In this document: positions 17,131 through 24,038 of the stretch, in pieces
How positions within the stretch are numbered: position 1 is the stretch's first letter
Layout of the letters: every line of letters begins with the position of its first letter
Origin: Flavobacterium sp.
Lineage (GTDB): Bacteria > Bacteroidota > Bacteroidia > Flavobacteriales > Flavobacteriaceae
Direction: 5' to 3'
Length of the DNA: 64,000 nucleotides
Assembly: GCA_020403245.1 (NCBI GenBank)
Contig: JADBYA010000012.1
Coordinates: 124,001-188,000, forward strand
Position numbers and translations under genes: made by a program
Notes under the pieces: generated by a model
Seen by the model: only the letters and a program-made list of their open reading frames with translations
Database searches by the model: none
What the model was told of the DNA's origin: nothing

Positions 17131-17984
17131 AAAGAAACCAAAATAGTCATTTAACCGCAATAGAAAGAACTTCTCTTTCCTTTCCAGCTCGAATATTACT
17201 TAACCAAAAAAAGATAAAAGGTAAAGTTTTAGATTTTGGATGTGGAATTGGGAAAGATGTGGAATTATTGAAAAATAAAGGGTTTGATATTATAGGATAT
17301 GATCCTTTTTATTTTGCAGAGTTCCCAAAAGAAAAATATGATACAATTTTGTGTTTTTATGTTCTAAATGTTTTACTTCCAGAAGAACAGGCAGAAGTTT
17401 TAATGAACGTTTCAAATCTACTAAAGCCAAACGGAAAAGCATATTTTGCTGTTCGGCGAGATATTCAATATGAAGGATTTAGAATTCATAAAGTTCATAA
17501 AAAAGAAACATATCAATGTTTGATTAAATTGGCTTATTTATCCGTTTTCAAGAACGAAAACTGTGAAATATATGAATATGAGCATTACACAACTTTAAAT
17601 AAAGGAAACGCTGATTTAAGTCCGTTTCTAATTGGAGACGAAACAAGAGAATTAATAGTTGAAACGGCAACTGTATTTTCTTTTTATGATAAATTTCCAG
17701 TTTCAAAAGGTCATTCTTTGATAGTTCCAAAAAGGTTGGTTTCAAATTATTTTGATTTAACTTTAAAAGAACAAACTGCTTGTTGGATTGTAGCAAATAA
17801 AGTAAAAACTATTCTTCAAGCAAAATACAATCCTGATGGTTTCAATATAGGAATAAATATAAATGAAGAAGCTGGACAAACGATTTCACATTGTCATATT
17901 CATATAATTCCAAGATATAAAGGAGATGTTGAAAATCCGAGAGGTGGGATTCGGGGTGTTATTCCAAGAATGAAAGAATATTAA
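17118..17984 (+). CDS. Class I SAM-methyltransferase fused to HIT-family hydrolase
   Basis: A 288-residue two-domain protein. Residues 1-150 carry a class I methyltransferase fold: motif I VLDFGCGIGKDVELL (38-52), acidic post-I IIGYDP, and motif IV-like YDTILCFYVLNVL. The domain is short and lacks the NPPY/DPPY motif of DNA amino-methyltransferases. Residues 165-288 are a HIT domain: FSFYDKFPVSKGHSLIVPKR, LNIGININEEAGQ-type segment, and the triad HCHIHIIPRY (His258, 260, 262). HIT enzymes act on nucleoside phosphoramidates or dinucleoside polyphosphates. The ATG overlaps the HNH gene, indicating co-translation. The fusion looks intact. Confidence 0.85.
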   Translation: MENIKRNQNSHLTAIERTSLSFPARILLNQKKIKGKVLDFGCGIGKDVELLKNKGFDIIGYDPFYFAEFPKEKYDTILCFYVLNVLLPEEQAEVLMNVSNLLKPNGKAYFAVRRDIQYEGFRIHKVHKKETYQCLIKLAYLSVFKNENCEIYEYEHYTTLNKGNADLSPFLIGDETRELIVETATVFSFYDKFPVSKGHSLIVPKRLVSNYFDLTLKEQTACWIVANKVKTILQAKYNPDGFNIGININEEAGQTISHCHIHIIPRYKGDVENPRGGIRGVIPRMKEY

Positions 17985-18306
17985 ATCTAAATTTCAGCTA
18001 GTTTCTTTTGAGAGCAACCTTTTAAAAATCTCAATTCTTTCACCCTCAAACCTAATTTAATTTTAATATCTTCCATTTCGCCAAATTCGTACAAAGTAGA
18101 CAATTGTAAATAGACGATTGTCGACTTGCATTTTTAAAGTATACTAAACAATATCTATTCTAATTGTTTTTCTGTATAATTTAACTTGAAAAACATGTAA
18201 TTATTTACACAAATTAATCTATCATTCATATTTGATTTTTTTAGTTAGAAATTATTATTTAAAAACGTAATATATTGGCTATCTAAACTATAAACCTATT
18301 TTAGAA

Positions 18307-18336
18307 CAATAAACCAATCAAGTTTATTATGCAATT
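18307..18336 (+). repeat. 30-bp direct repeat, left copy
   Basis: Begins CAATAAACCAATCAAG and ends TTATGCAATT. It is identical over 30 bp to 20582-20611. The two copies bracket the phosphoesterase and the HTH/nucleotidyltransferase pair, a unit of about 2.3 kb. Confidence 0.9.
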
Positions 18337-18360
18337 TTAATTTTACTAAAAAAGGAGTAC

Positions 18361-18391
18361 TTGTATTCAACACAGGGTTTCTCTATTTTTG
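18361..18391 (+). promoter_or_regulatory. Promoter of the phosphoesterase gene
   Basis: TTG at 18361-18363, 20 nt, TATTTTTG at 18384-18391; start codon 25 nt further. Good match to the Bacteroidota consensus. Confidence 0.65.
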
Positions 18392-18415
18392 TTTTTCTAT
18401 TAAATACTTTTCAAA

Positions 18416-19174
18416 ATGAAACTCCAATACTGCTCTGACTTACATCTTGAATTTCCGGACAACAAAGAGTATATCTTGGATAATCCAATTGAGCCTACTG
18501 CCGACATTCTTATTTTAGCAGGAGACATAGTGCCATTTGCAGTAATGGACAAACACAATGATTTCTTTGACTACATTTCAAGGAATTTCAAAATGACGTA
18601 TTGGATTCCAGGAAACCACGAGTATTACTATTACAATGCTGATAGTAGCAGCTTTTTAGAAACTAAAATTAGAGAAAACATTTTTTTAGTAAACAATTGC
18701 GTAAAAGAAATTTCAGGAGTTAATCTAATTTTTTCCACATTATGGTCAAATATTTCAGAAAGCAGACGTTGGCTGATCCAACAAAGTCTTTCCGATTTTA
18801 AAGTAATTAAATACAAGGACCATCTATTCAATGTGGATGATTACAACGCATTGCACAAAGAAAGCTTAGAATTTATACAAAATGCTTTAGCCACAAAATC
18901 AAATAATTATACAATTGTGGTCACACACCATGCTCCAACTTTTGTAAAGTATCCTGAAAAATATGTTAATAGTAAAATAAACGAAGCTTTTGCAACCAAC
19001 CTAACTAGTTTAATCGAAGACAGTACTATTGATTATTGGATTTATGGCCACCATCATTCAAATATTGGGGATTTCCAAATAGGAAATACTAAATTAGTTA
19101 CTAATCAATTGGGATATGTGAAGTACAATGAAAACGCTGGCTATAGCAATAAAGCCATTATTTCACTACTATAG
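18416..19174 (+). CDS. Calcineurin-like metallophosphoesterase
   Basis: A 252-residue cytosolic phosphoesterase. It has YCSDLHLEF (Asp, His), LAGDIVPF, IPGNHEYYYY, VVTHHAPT and IYGHHHSN: all five metal-binding blocks in order with normal spacing. The GNHEYY and GHHHxN forms match a common bacterial family of small phosphoesterases with unknown substrate; nuclease or nucleotide phosphatase activity is possible. It has its own promoter and is followed after 118 bp by the HTH/nucleotidyltransferase pair. The gene lies inside the 30-bp direct-repeat bracket, so it may be cargo of the same unit. Confidence 0.9.
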   Translation: MKLQYCSDLHLEFPDNKEYILDNPIEPTADILILAGDIVPFAVMDKHNDFFDYISRNFKMTYWIPGNHEYYYYNADSSSFLETKIRENIFLVNNCVKEISGVNLIFSTLWSNISESRRWLIQQSLSDFKVIKYKDHLFNVDDYNALHKESLEFIQNALATKSNNYTIVVTHHAPTFVKYPEKYVNSKINEAFATNLTSLIEDSTIDYWIYGHHHSNIGDFQIGNTKLVTNQLGYVKYNENAGYSNKAIISLL

Positions 19175-19198
19175 TGTTCACAAAAACGCAATCATATC

Positions 19199-19284
19199 GC
19201 ATATCGCAATATGCAATATAAAACCGTAAACTGTTGTTTTGTATTAAATTAATAACTAATATTGCATATCGCAATATGCAATAT
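19199..19284 (+). promoter_or_regulatory. Promoter with two copies of a 21-bp operator
   Basis: The 21-bp sequence GCATATCGCAATATGCAATA(T) occurs at 19199-19219 and 19264-19284, 65 bp apart. The second is part of a palindrome ATTGCATAT-CGCA-ATATGCAAT (19261-19282). A promoter lies between and under them: TTG 19234-19236, 20 nt, TAATATTG at 19257-19264. Binding to the second copy would cover the -7 box and start site, so autorepression by the HTH protein encoded just downstream is the simple reading. Confidence 0.7.
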
Positions 19285-19292
19285 GTAAAGTT

Positions 19293-19817
19293 ATGGCACA
19301 AGTAAAAAACAATTTGAAATCCCAAGACATAGTAATTCTGTTAAAGATTATTGCTATGGGTAAAGAGAACTGGTTTCACCACACATTGGCACAAGAATTA
19401 GGAATGAGCCAATCAGAAGTTACTCAATCGCTCAATCGCTCAAAGTATGCCGGATTAATAGACAATGAAAGGAAAAAAGTTAACAGAATAGCATTCAGCG
19501 AATTTATTTTGCATGGATTAAGTTATGCTTTCCCACAACAACCTGGTGCATTAGTCAGAGGTGTATTAACAGCACATTCAGCCGAACCTTTAAACAAGTT
19601 AATTCATTCAAGCGAAAAATACGTTTGGCCCTATGCCAAAGGAATAGACCGTGGTCAAGCAATAGAACCAATGTATAATACTGCAGTAGAAGCATCATTA
19701 AAAGACCGAGAGTTATATGAATTACTAACCCTAGTAGATGCCTTACGAGTAGGGAAAGTAAGAGAAAAAGAACTAGCAAAAAAAGAACTAGAAAAAAGAA
19801 TACTTAATGTACAATAA
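19293..19817 (+). CDS. Winged-helix/HTH regulator, putative antitoxin of the pair
   Basis: A 174-residue protein. Residues 10-65 form an HTH (QDIVILLKIIAMGKENWFHH, then TLAQELGMSQSEVTQSLNRS, RSKYAGLIDNE) of MarR/IclR-like winged-helix type. The rest is helical with a charged coiled tail (REKELAKKELEKRILNVQ). It overlaps the downstream nucleotidyltransferase gene by 11 bp and is preceded by a two-copy palindromic operator. The arrangement is that of AbiEi-AbiEii-like type IV pairs (regulator then nucleotidyltransferase), although this protein is not clearly AbiEi by sequence. Confidence 0.7.
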   Translation: MAQVKNNLKSQDIVILLKIIAMGKENWFHHTLAQELGMSQSEVTQSLNRSKYAGLIDNERKKVNRIAFSEFILHGLSYAFPQQPGALVRGVLTAHSAEPLNKLIHSSEKYVWPYAKGIDRGQAIEPMYNTAVEASLKDRELYELLTLVDALRVGKVREKELAKKELEKRILNVQ

Positions 19818-20496
19818 AGTAATAAACCTTGCATTAGTGGCTCAAGTAGCAGAAGGACTAAAAGAATTAAGGGAAAAGATGGTATTCATTGGTGGAGCAG
19901 TAATCAGTTTATATACTGATGACCCGGCTGCCGATGAAATAAGACCGACAACAGATATTGATATGACAATCAATTTAGCAAACTATGCAGAATGGGCAAA
20001 AATGCAAGAACGATTAGCAGAACTCAACTTTTATCCTGATCCCGAAGGGCAATCTATTTGCTCATACAAGTTCGAGAAAATTGCTATTGATATAATGCCC
20101 GCCGATGACAGTAGCATTGGAGTCTCAAATAAATGGTATAAACCAGGATTTAAATATTTGCAACAAATAGAGTTGCCGGAAGGAATAAGTATAAATATTT
20201 TACCAGCACCCTATTTTTTAGCAACTAAATTAGAAGCTTTCAAAGACAGAGGCGGAAATGATTTCTATGGTAGTCACGATTTTGAGGACATTATCTATTT
20301 ATTGGACAACAGAACAACAATTGTAGAAGAAATATTAGCAGCAGATGAAGATGTGAGGCAATATATAAAACAAGAGTTAATACTCATCAAAAATCATCCC
20401 CAAGCTGGCGAAATTTTAGCAATTCATATACATCCGTTAGTTAGAGAAGACAGACTTCCAATAATGATGGAAAAAATGAATGAATTAACAACCTAA
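19807..20496 (+). CDS. AbiEii/DUF1814-like nucleotidyltransferase, putative toxin
   Basis: A 229-residue protein. MVFIGGAVISLYTDDP and RPTTDIDMTI give the nucleotidyltransferase pattern GG(A)xS...TxDxD, the metal-binding pair being the two Asp of TDID. The later PAPYFLATKLEAFKDRGG and GSHDFEDIIYLLD segments match the conserved KLxAxxxR and DxxDI blocks of AbiEii-type proteins. Characterised relatives (AbiEii, MenT) add nucleotides to RNA, often tRNA, and act as toxins in phage defence. It is translated in overlap with the HTH gene. The protein looks full length and catalytically intact. Confidence 0.82.
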   Translation: MYNKVINLALVAQVAEGLKELREKMVFIGGAVISLYTDDPAADEIRPTTDIDMTINLANYAEWAKMQERLAELNFYPDPEGQSICSYKFEKIAIDIMPADDSSIGVSNKWYKPGFKYLQQIELPEGISINILPAPYFLATKLEAFKDRGGNDFYGSHDFEDIIYLLDNRTTIVEEILAADEDVRQYIKQELILIKNHPQAGEILAIHIHPLVREDRLPIMMEKMNELTT

Positions 20497-20509
20497 AAAA
20501 AGGAGGCAA

Positions 20510-20558
20510 ATAGTGACTTTCCCCCGCTACCGCACGAATCCTTTCGTGTGGTCACTAT
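20510..20558 (+). other. Long stem-loop after the nucleotidyltransferase gene
   Basis: Outer stem ATAGTGAC (20510-20517) with GTCACTAT (20551-20558). The inner stem CCGCACGAA (20530-20538) pairs with TTCGTGTGG (20543-20551) with one G-T pair and a TCCT loop. It starts 14 nt after the stop codon. There is no T-run, so it may be a weak terminator, an mRNA stabiliser or a recombination site. Confidence 0.55.
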
Positions 20559-20581
20559 TATCAACACCTCATGTTTTTATT

Positions 20582-20611
20582 CAATAAACCAATCAAGTTT
20601 ATTATGCAATT
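20582..20611 (+). repeat. 30-bp direct repeat, right copy
   Basis: Identical to 18307-18336. It lies between the stem-loop and the orphan control region. Confidence 0.9.
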
Positions 20612-20625
20612 GTACCTTTATCAAA

Positions 20626-20757
20626 CGAGGGTAATTCTAGTCAAAATTCACTCTAATTAGTATTTTCCATTACTCTAATGTTCACAAAAAAAACCTAGTT
20701 CACGTTCCGTGAACAAAAAAAAACCACCTATCTGCTATCGCGATTTGCGATATAAAG
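20626..20757 (+). repeat. Orphan copy of a TA promoter/operator region
   Basis: About 130 bp closely matching 44166-44303, the region in front of the first hipBA pair. Shared elements are AGTCAAAATTCACTCT, GTTCACAAAAAAAACCTAG, a GTTCAC..CGTGAAC palindrome (here 20698-20714, GTTCACG-TTC-CGTGAAC) and the palindrome TATCGC-GATTT-GCGATA (20736-20752). No plus-strand gene follows here, so the cargo has been lost or exchanged. Confidence 0.8.
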
Positions 20758-20825
20758 AAAAAGTTGAGGTAGAACTTCTGTGGAGAATTAAATGTTATCT
20801 AACGAGGGCCTAGTTTAAATTTTTC

Positions 20826-20861
20826 CTAATCAACGGCGATTACCGCCGTAAAAAGAATTAG
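20826..20861 (-). terminator. Candidate terminator of the 20.9-21.5 kb operon
   Basis: Stem ACGGCG / CGCCGT (20833-20838 with 20844-20849), flanked by CTAAT...ATTAG. It lies just below the stop at 20869. The T-run on the minus strand is weak, so the call is tentative. Confidence 0.45.
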
Positions 20862-20868
20862 TAGTAAA

Positions 20869-21342
20869 TTAATTTTTTTGTCGCAAAAGACTATTCTTAA
20901 CCGAAGTCATAAACATAATTCGGTCTTTATTAAACGTTATAGCGTTAGTAGTTCTACTTAATGAAATAGACATGTTGTCAATATTAGCCCCATACACGCC
21001 ATTGCGATAAGCTAACGGAAAAGGAATGGTAGCTTGTACCAAATCCAAGGTAGATTGTGGAACACCTACATCTCCATTTTCAGGAATTAGATTGTAAATA
21101 GTGGTTACAATAATACCATTTTTAAAACCTACTATAATTTCACCAACTCTTCTATCAAAAAAATATTTATCTGTTATAGCACCTATGTATTTATAAGTAT
21201 GAACACCAGTTGCAGAAGAAATGCCAAGTAGTTTAAACTGTGTGGCTTTGGGAGTTAATCGATCTCCCAAATAAAATTTTTGTGAGAAAGAATGAACTGA
21301 AACTAACAAGAATAACGCGAGTATAATAGTTTTACTTTTCAT
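20869..21342 (-). CDS. Secreted hypothetical protein
   Basis: 157 residues from ATG 21342, chosen because the signal peptide (MKSKTIILALFLLVSVHSFS) starts there; an in-frame ATG at 21369 would add nine polar residues. The mature part is beta-rich (KFYLGDRLTPKATQFKLLGI, VGEIIVGFKNGIIVTTIYNL). No family recognised. It overlaps the small membrane protein gene upstream by 11 bp. The operon is preceded by a GGGTTACC-N15-TATAAA promoter (21585-21613), shared with other envelope genes here. Confidence 0.75.
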   Translation of the reverse strand: MKSKTIILALFLLVSVHSFSQKFYLGDRLTPKATQFKLLGISSATGVHTYKYIGAITDKYFFDRRVGEIIVGFKNGIIVTTIYNLIPENGDVGVPQSTLDLVQATIPFPLAYRNGVYGANIDNMSISLSRTTNAITFNKDRIMFMTSVKNSLLRQKN

Positions 21343-21523
21343 TGCTATTCGATTTATTTTTCTCGTCATTTTTGATCAATAATACTCCAGGCACAATCAT
21401 AATTGAAAGGCCAATAAGAACACCTATTAGTTCAGGAAAGCTATGTATTCCGGCTTCTGTTAAGTATCGAAAAAATGATACAATGCCAAGGATGATTAAT
21501 CCAATTCCAAATAATGTTTTCAT
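21332..21523 (-). CDS. Small two-span membrane protein
   Basis: 63 residues with two hydrophobic segments (LFGIGLIILGIVSFFRYL and LIGVLIGLSIMIVPGVLLI) and a polar, lysine/asparagine-rich tail. Function unknown. First gene after the 21.6-kb GGGTTACC promoter, about 55 nt from the expected start site, and overlapping the following secreted-protein gene. A plausible partner or membrane anchor for that product. Confidence 0.65.
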   Translation of the reverse strand: MKTLFGIGLIILGIVSFFRYLTEAGIHSFPELIGVLIGLSIMIVPGVLLIKNDEKNKSNSNEK

Positions 21524-21584
21524 GTGTTTTATATTTTTTATGTTAGAAAATAGTTTTGTAGAAAGACTTTCTTACTACTAAGGG

Positions 21585-21613
21585 TTTATATCAAAAAAAG
21601 AAAAAGGTAACCC
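21585..21613 (-). promoter_or_regulatory. GGGTTACC-N15-TATAAA promoter (copy 1)
   Basis: On the minus strand GGGTTACC (21613-21606), 15 nt, TATAAA (21590-21585). One of five matches in this window with the same 15-nt spacing. The form (-35 GGTTACC, -10 TATWAA) is not the TTTG/TAnnTTTG housekeeping pattern. Confidence 0.65.
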
Positions 21614-21622
21614 TATGTCTAA

Positions 21623-22150
21623 TTATTTATTTTTCAAGTTCAAGAGTTTGAAGGTGTCAAGCATAATGGCAAAGGCAGGTGTAGTTTCATCCAGATAGGT
21701 TTCAATGGAACAAGCATCGATTGTCAGTACTCTATTGCCATAACTGTAAGCAAATTGTTTATGGTACAATTGCAAGCCATTTTCAAAAGGTGTAAGCATG
21801 TGTAAATAATAAAACTCTTTTAAGTCGATAATAAAGGTGCCTCTTTTTACAATTCGAGCTGTACCATAAATCGCATTAAATTGTTCTTCAAGCTCTTGGG
21901 TGGTTATAGGAACCATTTGTTGCTTTATGGTTTGTTTTGTTGTAGTAGGAAATGTTTTTATCGAAACTATAAACGAGTTTCCTTTACCATCTACAATTTT
22001 AGCATCTACATCAGGGTTGTATATTTTATCTTTCACATGCCATCCGTCCGGAATGATAAAGGAGTAGTTGTATTTAGAACTGGTGAATTTAGTTTGACTG
22101 AAATTGGTTATCGGAAAAAGAACCAAAAGGATTAGTAGTTTATGAAGCAT
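21623..22150 (-). CDS. Secreted PsbP/DUF1795-like protein
   Basis: 175 residues with a signal peptide (MLHKLLILLVLFPITNFSQ). The mature start TKFTSSKYNYSFIIPDGWHV is typical of PsbP-like/DUF1795 beta-sandwich proteins (a Y-x-F-x-(I/V)-P-x-x-W motif). KQFAYSYGNRVLTIDACS and a C-terminal FAIMLDTFKLL complete the fold (the family ends with ...F..I..SF). Function unknown in Bacteroidota. It lies 39 bp downstream of the 22190 gene on the same strand and probably shares its promoter at 23074-23103. Confidence 0.7.
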   Translation of the reverse strand: MLHKLLILLVLFPITNFSQTKFTSSKYNYSFIIPDGWHVKDKIYNPDVDAKIVDGKGNSFIVSIKTFPTTTKQTIKQQMVPITTQELEEQFNAIYGTARIVKRGTFIIDLKEFYYLHMLTPFENGLQLYHKQFAYSYGNRVLTIDACSIETYLDETTPAFAIMLDTFKLLNLKNK

Positions 22151-22189
22151 AACTTTGTTTATTTAATGAATTATTATTCTAAGTTTAAT

Positions 22190-23011
22190 CTATGTAGTAG
22201 TGAACGTTTTCTCAATAACATAGTTTCTCATTTGCATTAAAGCAGGAAGAAATGCAGCATATTCAAATAAGTCATAACTTGTTTCTGGATTTGGTTCTAA
22301 AGGTTGTTCATAGAAAAGAGTGTAGGTTTTCAAAAGCATATATCCCTCTTCTTCTGGGTCAAAAAATCTAAGTATTTCTTCCAAGTACGTTTCAAATCTT
22401 GAATTAACAAAATGGGCAAGTTCCATGTTTGTCATAGGAATATTATATACTCTTGCTTGTTTGAATATATTTGCGAATAGATCATCTTTTATGGTTTGAT
22501 ATTTACCCGGATATTCAGATTCATATTCTAAAAACGCAACCACTGAATTAAATAAAATCACCTCAAATTTTCCAAAATTTGTCAAATCTTTATAAGCTCT
22601 TTTAATCTCTACAATTCCTCCAAAAACTACCATAAATAACTTTTCACCATCCGATTTTTTATGTAATGTTTGAACTAATGAATCATTAGAGTTATAATGT
22701 CTTTTTAATACAGCAAACTGCGCTATTTTTGCTGCATCTTCTCTTGATACGGTACATTTTGAATTTCTAAGAATTACATCAGTTAATTCATTGCCATTGG
22801 TGAAATTTGAGGTAAAGTATGATACCACCGCATAACTATAGGCATATTCTGTAGCTTCTTTAGAATATTTAAAATTTAATAATTGGCGTACTTCTTGAAC
22901 CTCTTGCTCTTGTTGTTGTCTTCCTCCAGGAAATATTTGTTTTCGCAACTGATTAATTTGTTCTTGTTGCTTTCTTTGTTCTGGTGATTTAAATAAGTCG
23001 AATAATCCCAT
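22190..23011 (-). CDS. Cytosolic hypothetical protein
   Basis: 273 residues from ATG 23011 (MGLFDLFKSPEQRKQQEQIN). An upstream ATG at 23059 would add 16 residues but sits only one base from an AGGAGG, so it is less likely. There is no signal peptide. The N-terminus is a Gln/Glu/Lys-rich coiled stretch, the rest helical (EDAAKIAQFAVLKRHYNSND, TKYQTIKDDLF-like). No domain recognised. A GGGGTTACC-N15-TATAAA promoter lies at 23074-23103, so it belongs to the putative regulon described in the findings. Likely first gene of a two-gene operon with the PsbP-like gene. Confidence 0.7.
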   Translation of the reverse strand: MGLFDLFKSPEQRKQQEQINQLRKQIFPGGRQQQEQEVQEVRQLLNFKYSKEATEYAYSYAVVSYFTSNFTNGNELTDVILRNSKCTVSREDAAKIAQFAVLKRHYNSNDSLVQTLHKKSDGEKLFMVVFGGIVEIKRAYKDLTNFGKFEVILFNSVVAFLEYESEYPGKYQTIKDDLFANIFKQARVYNIPMTNMELAHFVNSRFETYLEEILRFFDPEEEGYMLLKTYTLFYEQPLEPNPETSYDLFEYAAFLPALMQMRNYVIEKTFTTT

Positions 23012-23073
23012 GATAATTGTTTTTAAGTTTGTTGAATTTGCTTTAGATTGGAGTTTCATTCCTCCTACAACTG

Positions 23074-23103
23074 TTTATACTTAAAAACAAAAAAGGTAAC
23101 CCC
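23074..23103 (-). promoter_or_regulatory. GGGTTACC-N15-TATAAA promoter (copy 2)
   Basis: Minus strand GGGGTTACC (23103-23095), 15 nt, TATAAA (23079-23074), upstream of the 22190-23011 gene. Confidence 0.65.
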
Positions 23104-23110
23104 TGTAAAC

Positions 23111-23150
23111 AAAAAAAATCCCAATTCTTTAATTTATCAAAGAATTGGGA
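23111..23150 (-). terminator. Terminator just upstream of promoter copy 2
   Basis: Stem TCCCAATTCTTT / AAAGAATTGGGA (23119-23130 with 23139-23150), eight-base loop, then on the minus strand a run of eight T. No minus-strand gene lies directly above it, so it probably shields the promoter from antisense transcription reaching it from the right. Confidence 0.7.
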
Positions 23151-23220
23151 GATGATTTATTACCAAAAAGATAGTAATGCTATATTATGTCAAAAAAATT
23201 GCGAAACGTCAATATTTCTC

Positions 23221-23251
23221 TTGTTAATCAATAATTTGTCATATACATTTG
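23221..23251 (+). promoter_or_regulatory. Promoter of the 23280 gene
   Basis: TTG 23221-23223, 20 nt, TACATTTG 23244-23251, 29 nt before the start codon. Confidence 0.65.
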
Positions 23252-23279
23252 TTACTTATTAACCTTAAATTTATTTATT

Positions 23280-23480
23280 ATGGAAACTATTAAAGAAGGT
23301 ACGAAAGTAAAATATTCTGGGAAAACCAATTATTACACTTTCAATAAAGATATTTCTGAAAATTCTACTGGAATAGTAAAAAAAGTGATTGAAGTCGATG
23401 GAATAACTACTTATGAAGTTGAATTTGATAATGGAATTACAACTTCTATTGATTTAAATGATATAGAAAAATTTAAATAA
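23280..23480 (+). CDS. Small SH3/KOW-like protein
   Basis: 66 residues, no signal peptide. EGTKVKYSGKTNYYTFNKDI, then STGIVKKVIEVDGITTYEVE and FDNGITTSIDLNDIEKF, reads as a five-stranded SH3-like barrel (G-x-x-V...G-x-V...Y-x-V-x-F-D-D/N-G), a fold common in small binding proteins. Function unknown. It has a good promoter and is followed by the 160-residue gene after 11 bp, so the two form an operon. Confidence 0.65.
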   Translation: METIKEGTKVKYSGKTNYYTFNKDISENSTGIVKKVIEVDGITTYEVEFDNGITTSIDLNDIEKFK

Positions 23481-23491
23481 AATTATATATT

Positions 23492-23974
23492 ATGGCGATG
23501 GATGCAAGAATTAAAGAGATTATGTTAATGTTTACTCCTGAAGCATTATCAACTCAATTTATGGAACTATATCAATATGAATATGGAGAAAAAAAAATAA
23601 TTGAGATAATTCATAATGTAGAAAATAATGAAAAAATACAACAATATTTAAATAATATTTTAAATAATGATTTAAAACCAACTGCTAAAGAACTTGAAAT
23701 TTTAATGAATACAGTTTCTTATTTCATGTTTTCAAAAGAGGAAACACTATGTCTAGGTGCATTAGCTACTTTTGTCTTATGGAGAAATAGATGGATGATA
23801 CAAAACAATATATGGGATGTCTTAGAGCAAGAAGAAATTGATAATACATTAATTGAAATTTGTGTTCAGTTAATAGATAATTGTAAAGTAAACAAGTACA
23901 ATAAGCTCAATAACTTTTTTATTAGATTTGAAAGAAAAATTGTTTTATTAGCCAGGCAAGAAGGGATAAATTAG
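23492..23974 (+). CDS. Helical hypothetical protein
   Basis: 160 residues, cytosolic, helical throughout (ARIKEIMLMFTPEALSTQFM, KELEILMNTVSYFMFSKEET). Start is ATG 23492 or 23498 (MAMDARIK). No family recognised. Very AT-rich codons, like its partner at 23280. The pair converges on the minus-strand gene at 24039, with only 64 bp between. Confidence 0.6.
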   Translation: MAMDARIKEIMLMFTPEALSTQFMELYQYEYGEKKIIEIIHNVENNEKIQQYLNNILNNDLKPTAKELEILMNTVSYFMFSKEETLCLGALATFVLWRNRWMIQNNIWDVLEQEEIDNTLIEICVQLIDNCKVNKYNKLNNFFIRFERKIVLLARQEGIN

Positions 23975-24038
23975 GAGCAACATGTTACAGATTTTGTAAT
24001 AATGACATGTTAAATAAATATGAGGGGGGAAAATATAT

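Larger units (their letters stand above)
17985..18415. other. AT-rich gap after the Nudix-helicase-HNH cassette
   Basis: 430 bp with no gene. It has a small inverted repeat near 18105-18125 (GACAATTG...CGATTGTC), the first copy of a 30-bp direct repeat (18307-18336), and the promoter of the phosphoesterase gene. No convincing terminator was seen after 17984. Confidence 0.6.

Noticed and set aside
11856..18415. Integrative element with attL/attR at tRNA-Ser
   Set aside because: No integrase was found and no second copy of the tRNA 3' end was seen downstream; only the location is suggestive.
20510..20558. Retron or other msr-msd RNA
   Set aside because: No reverse transcriptase gene nearby; the structure is a simple nested hairpin.
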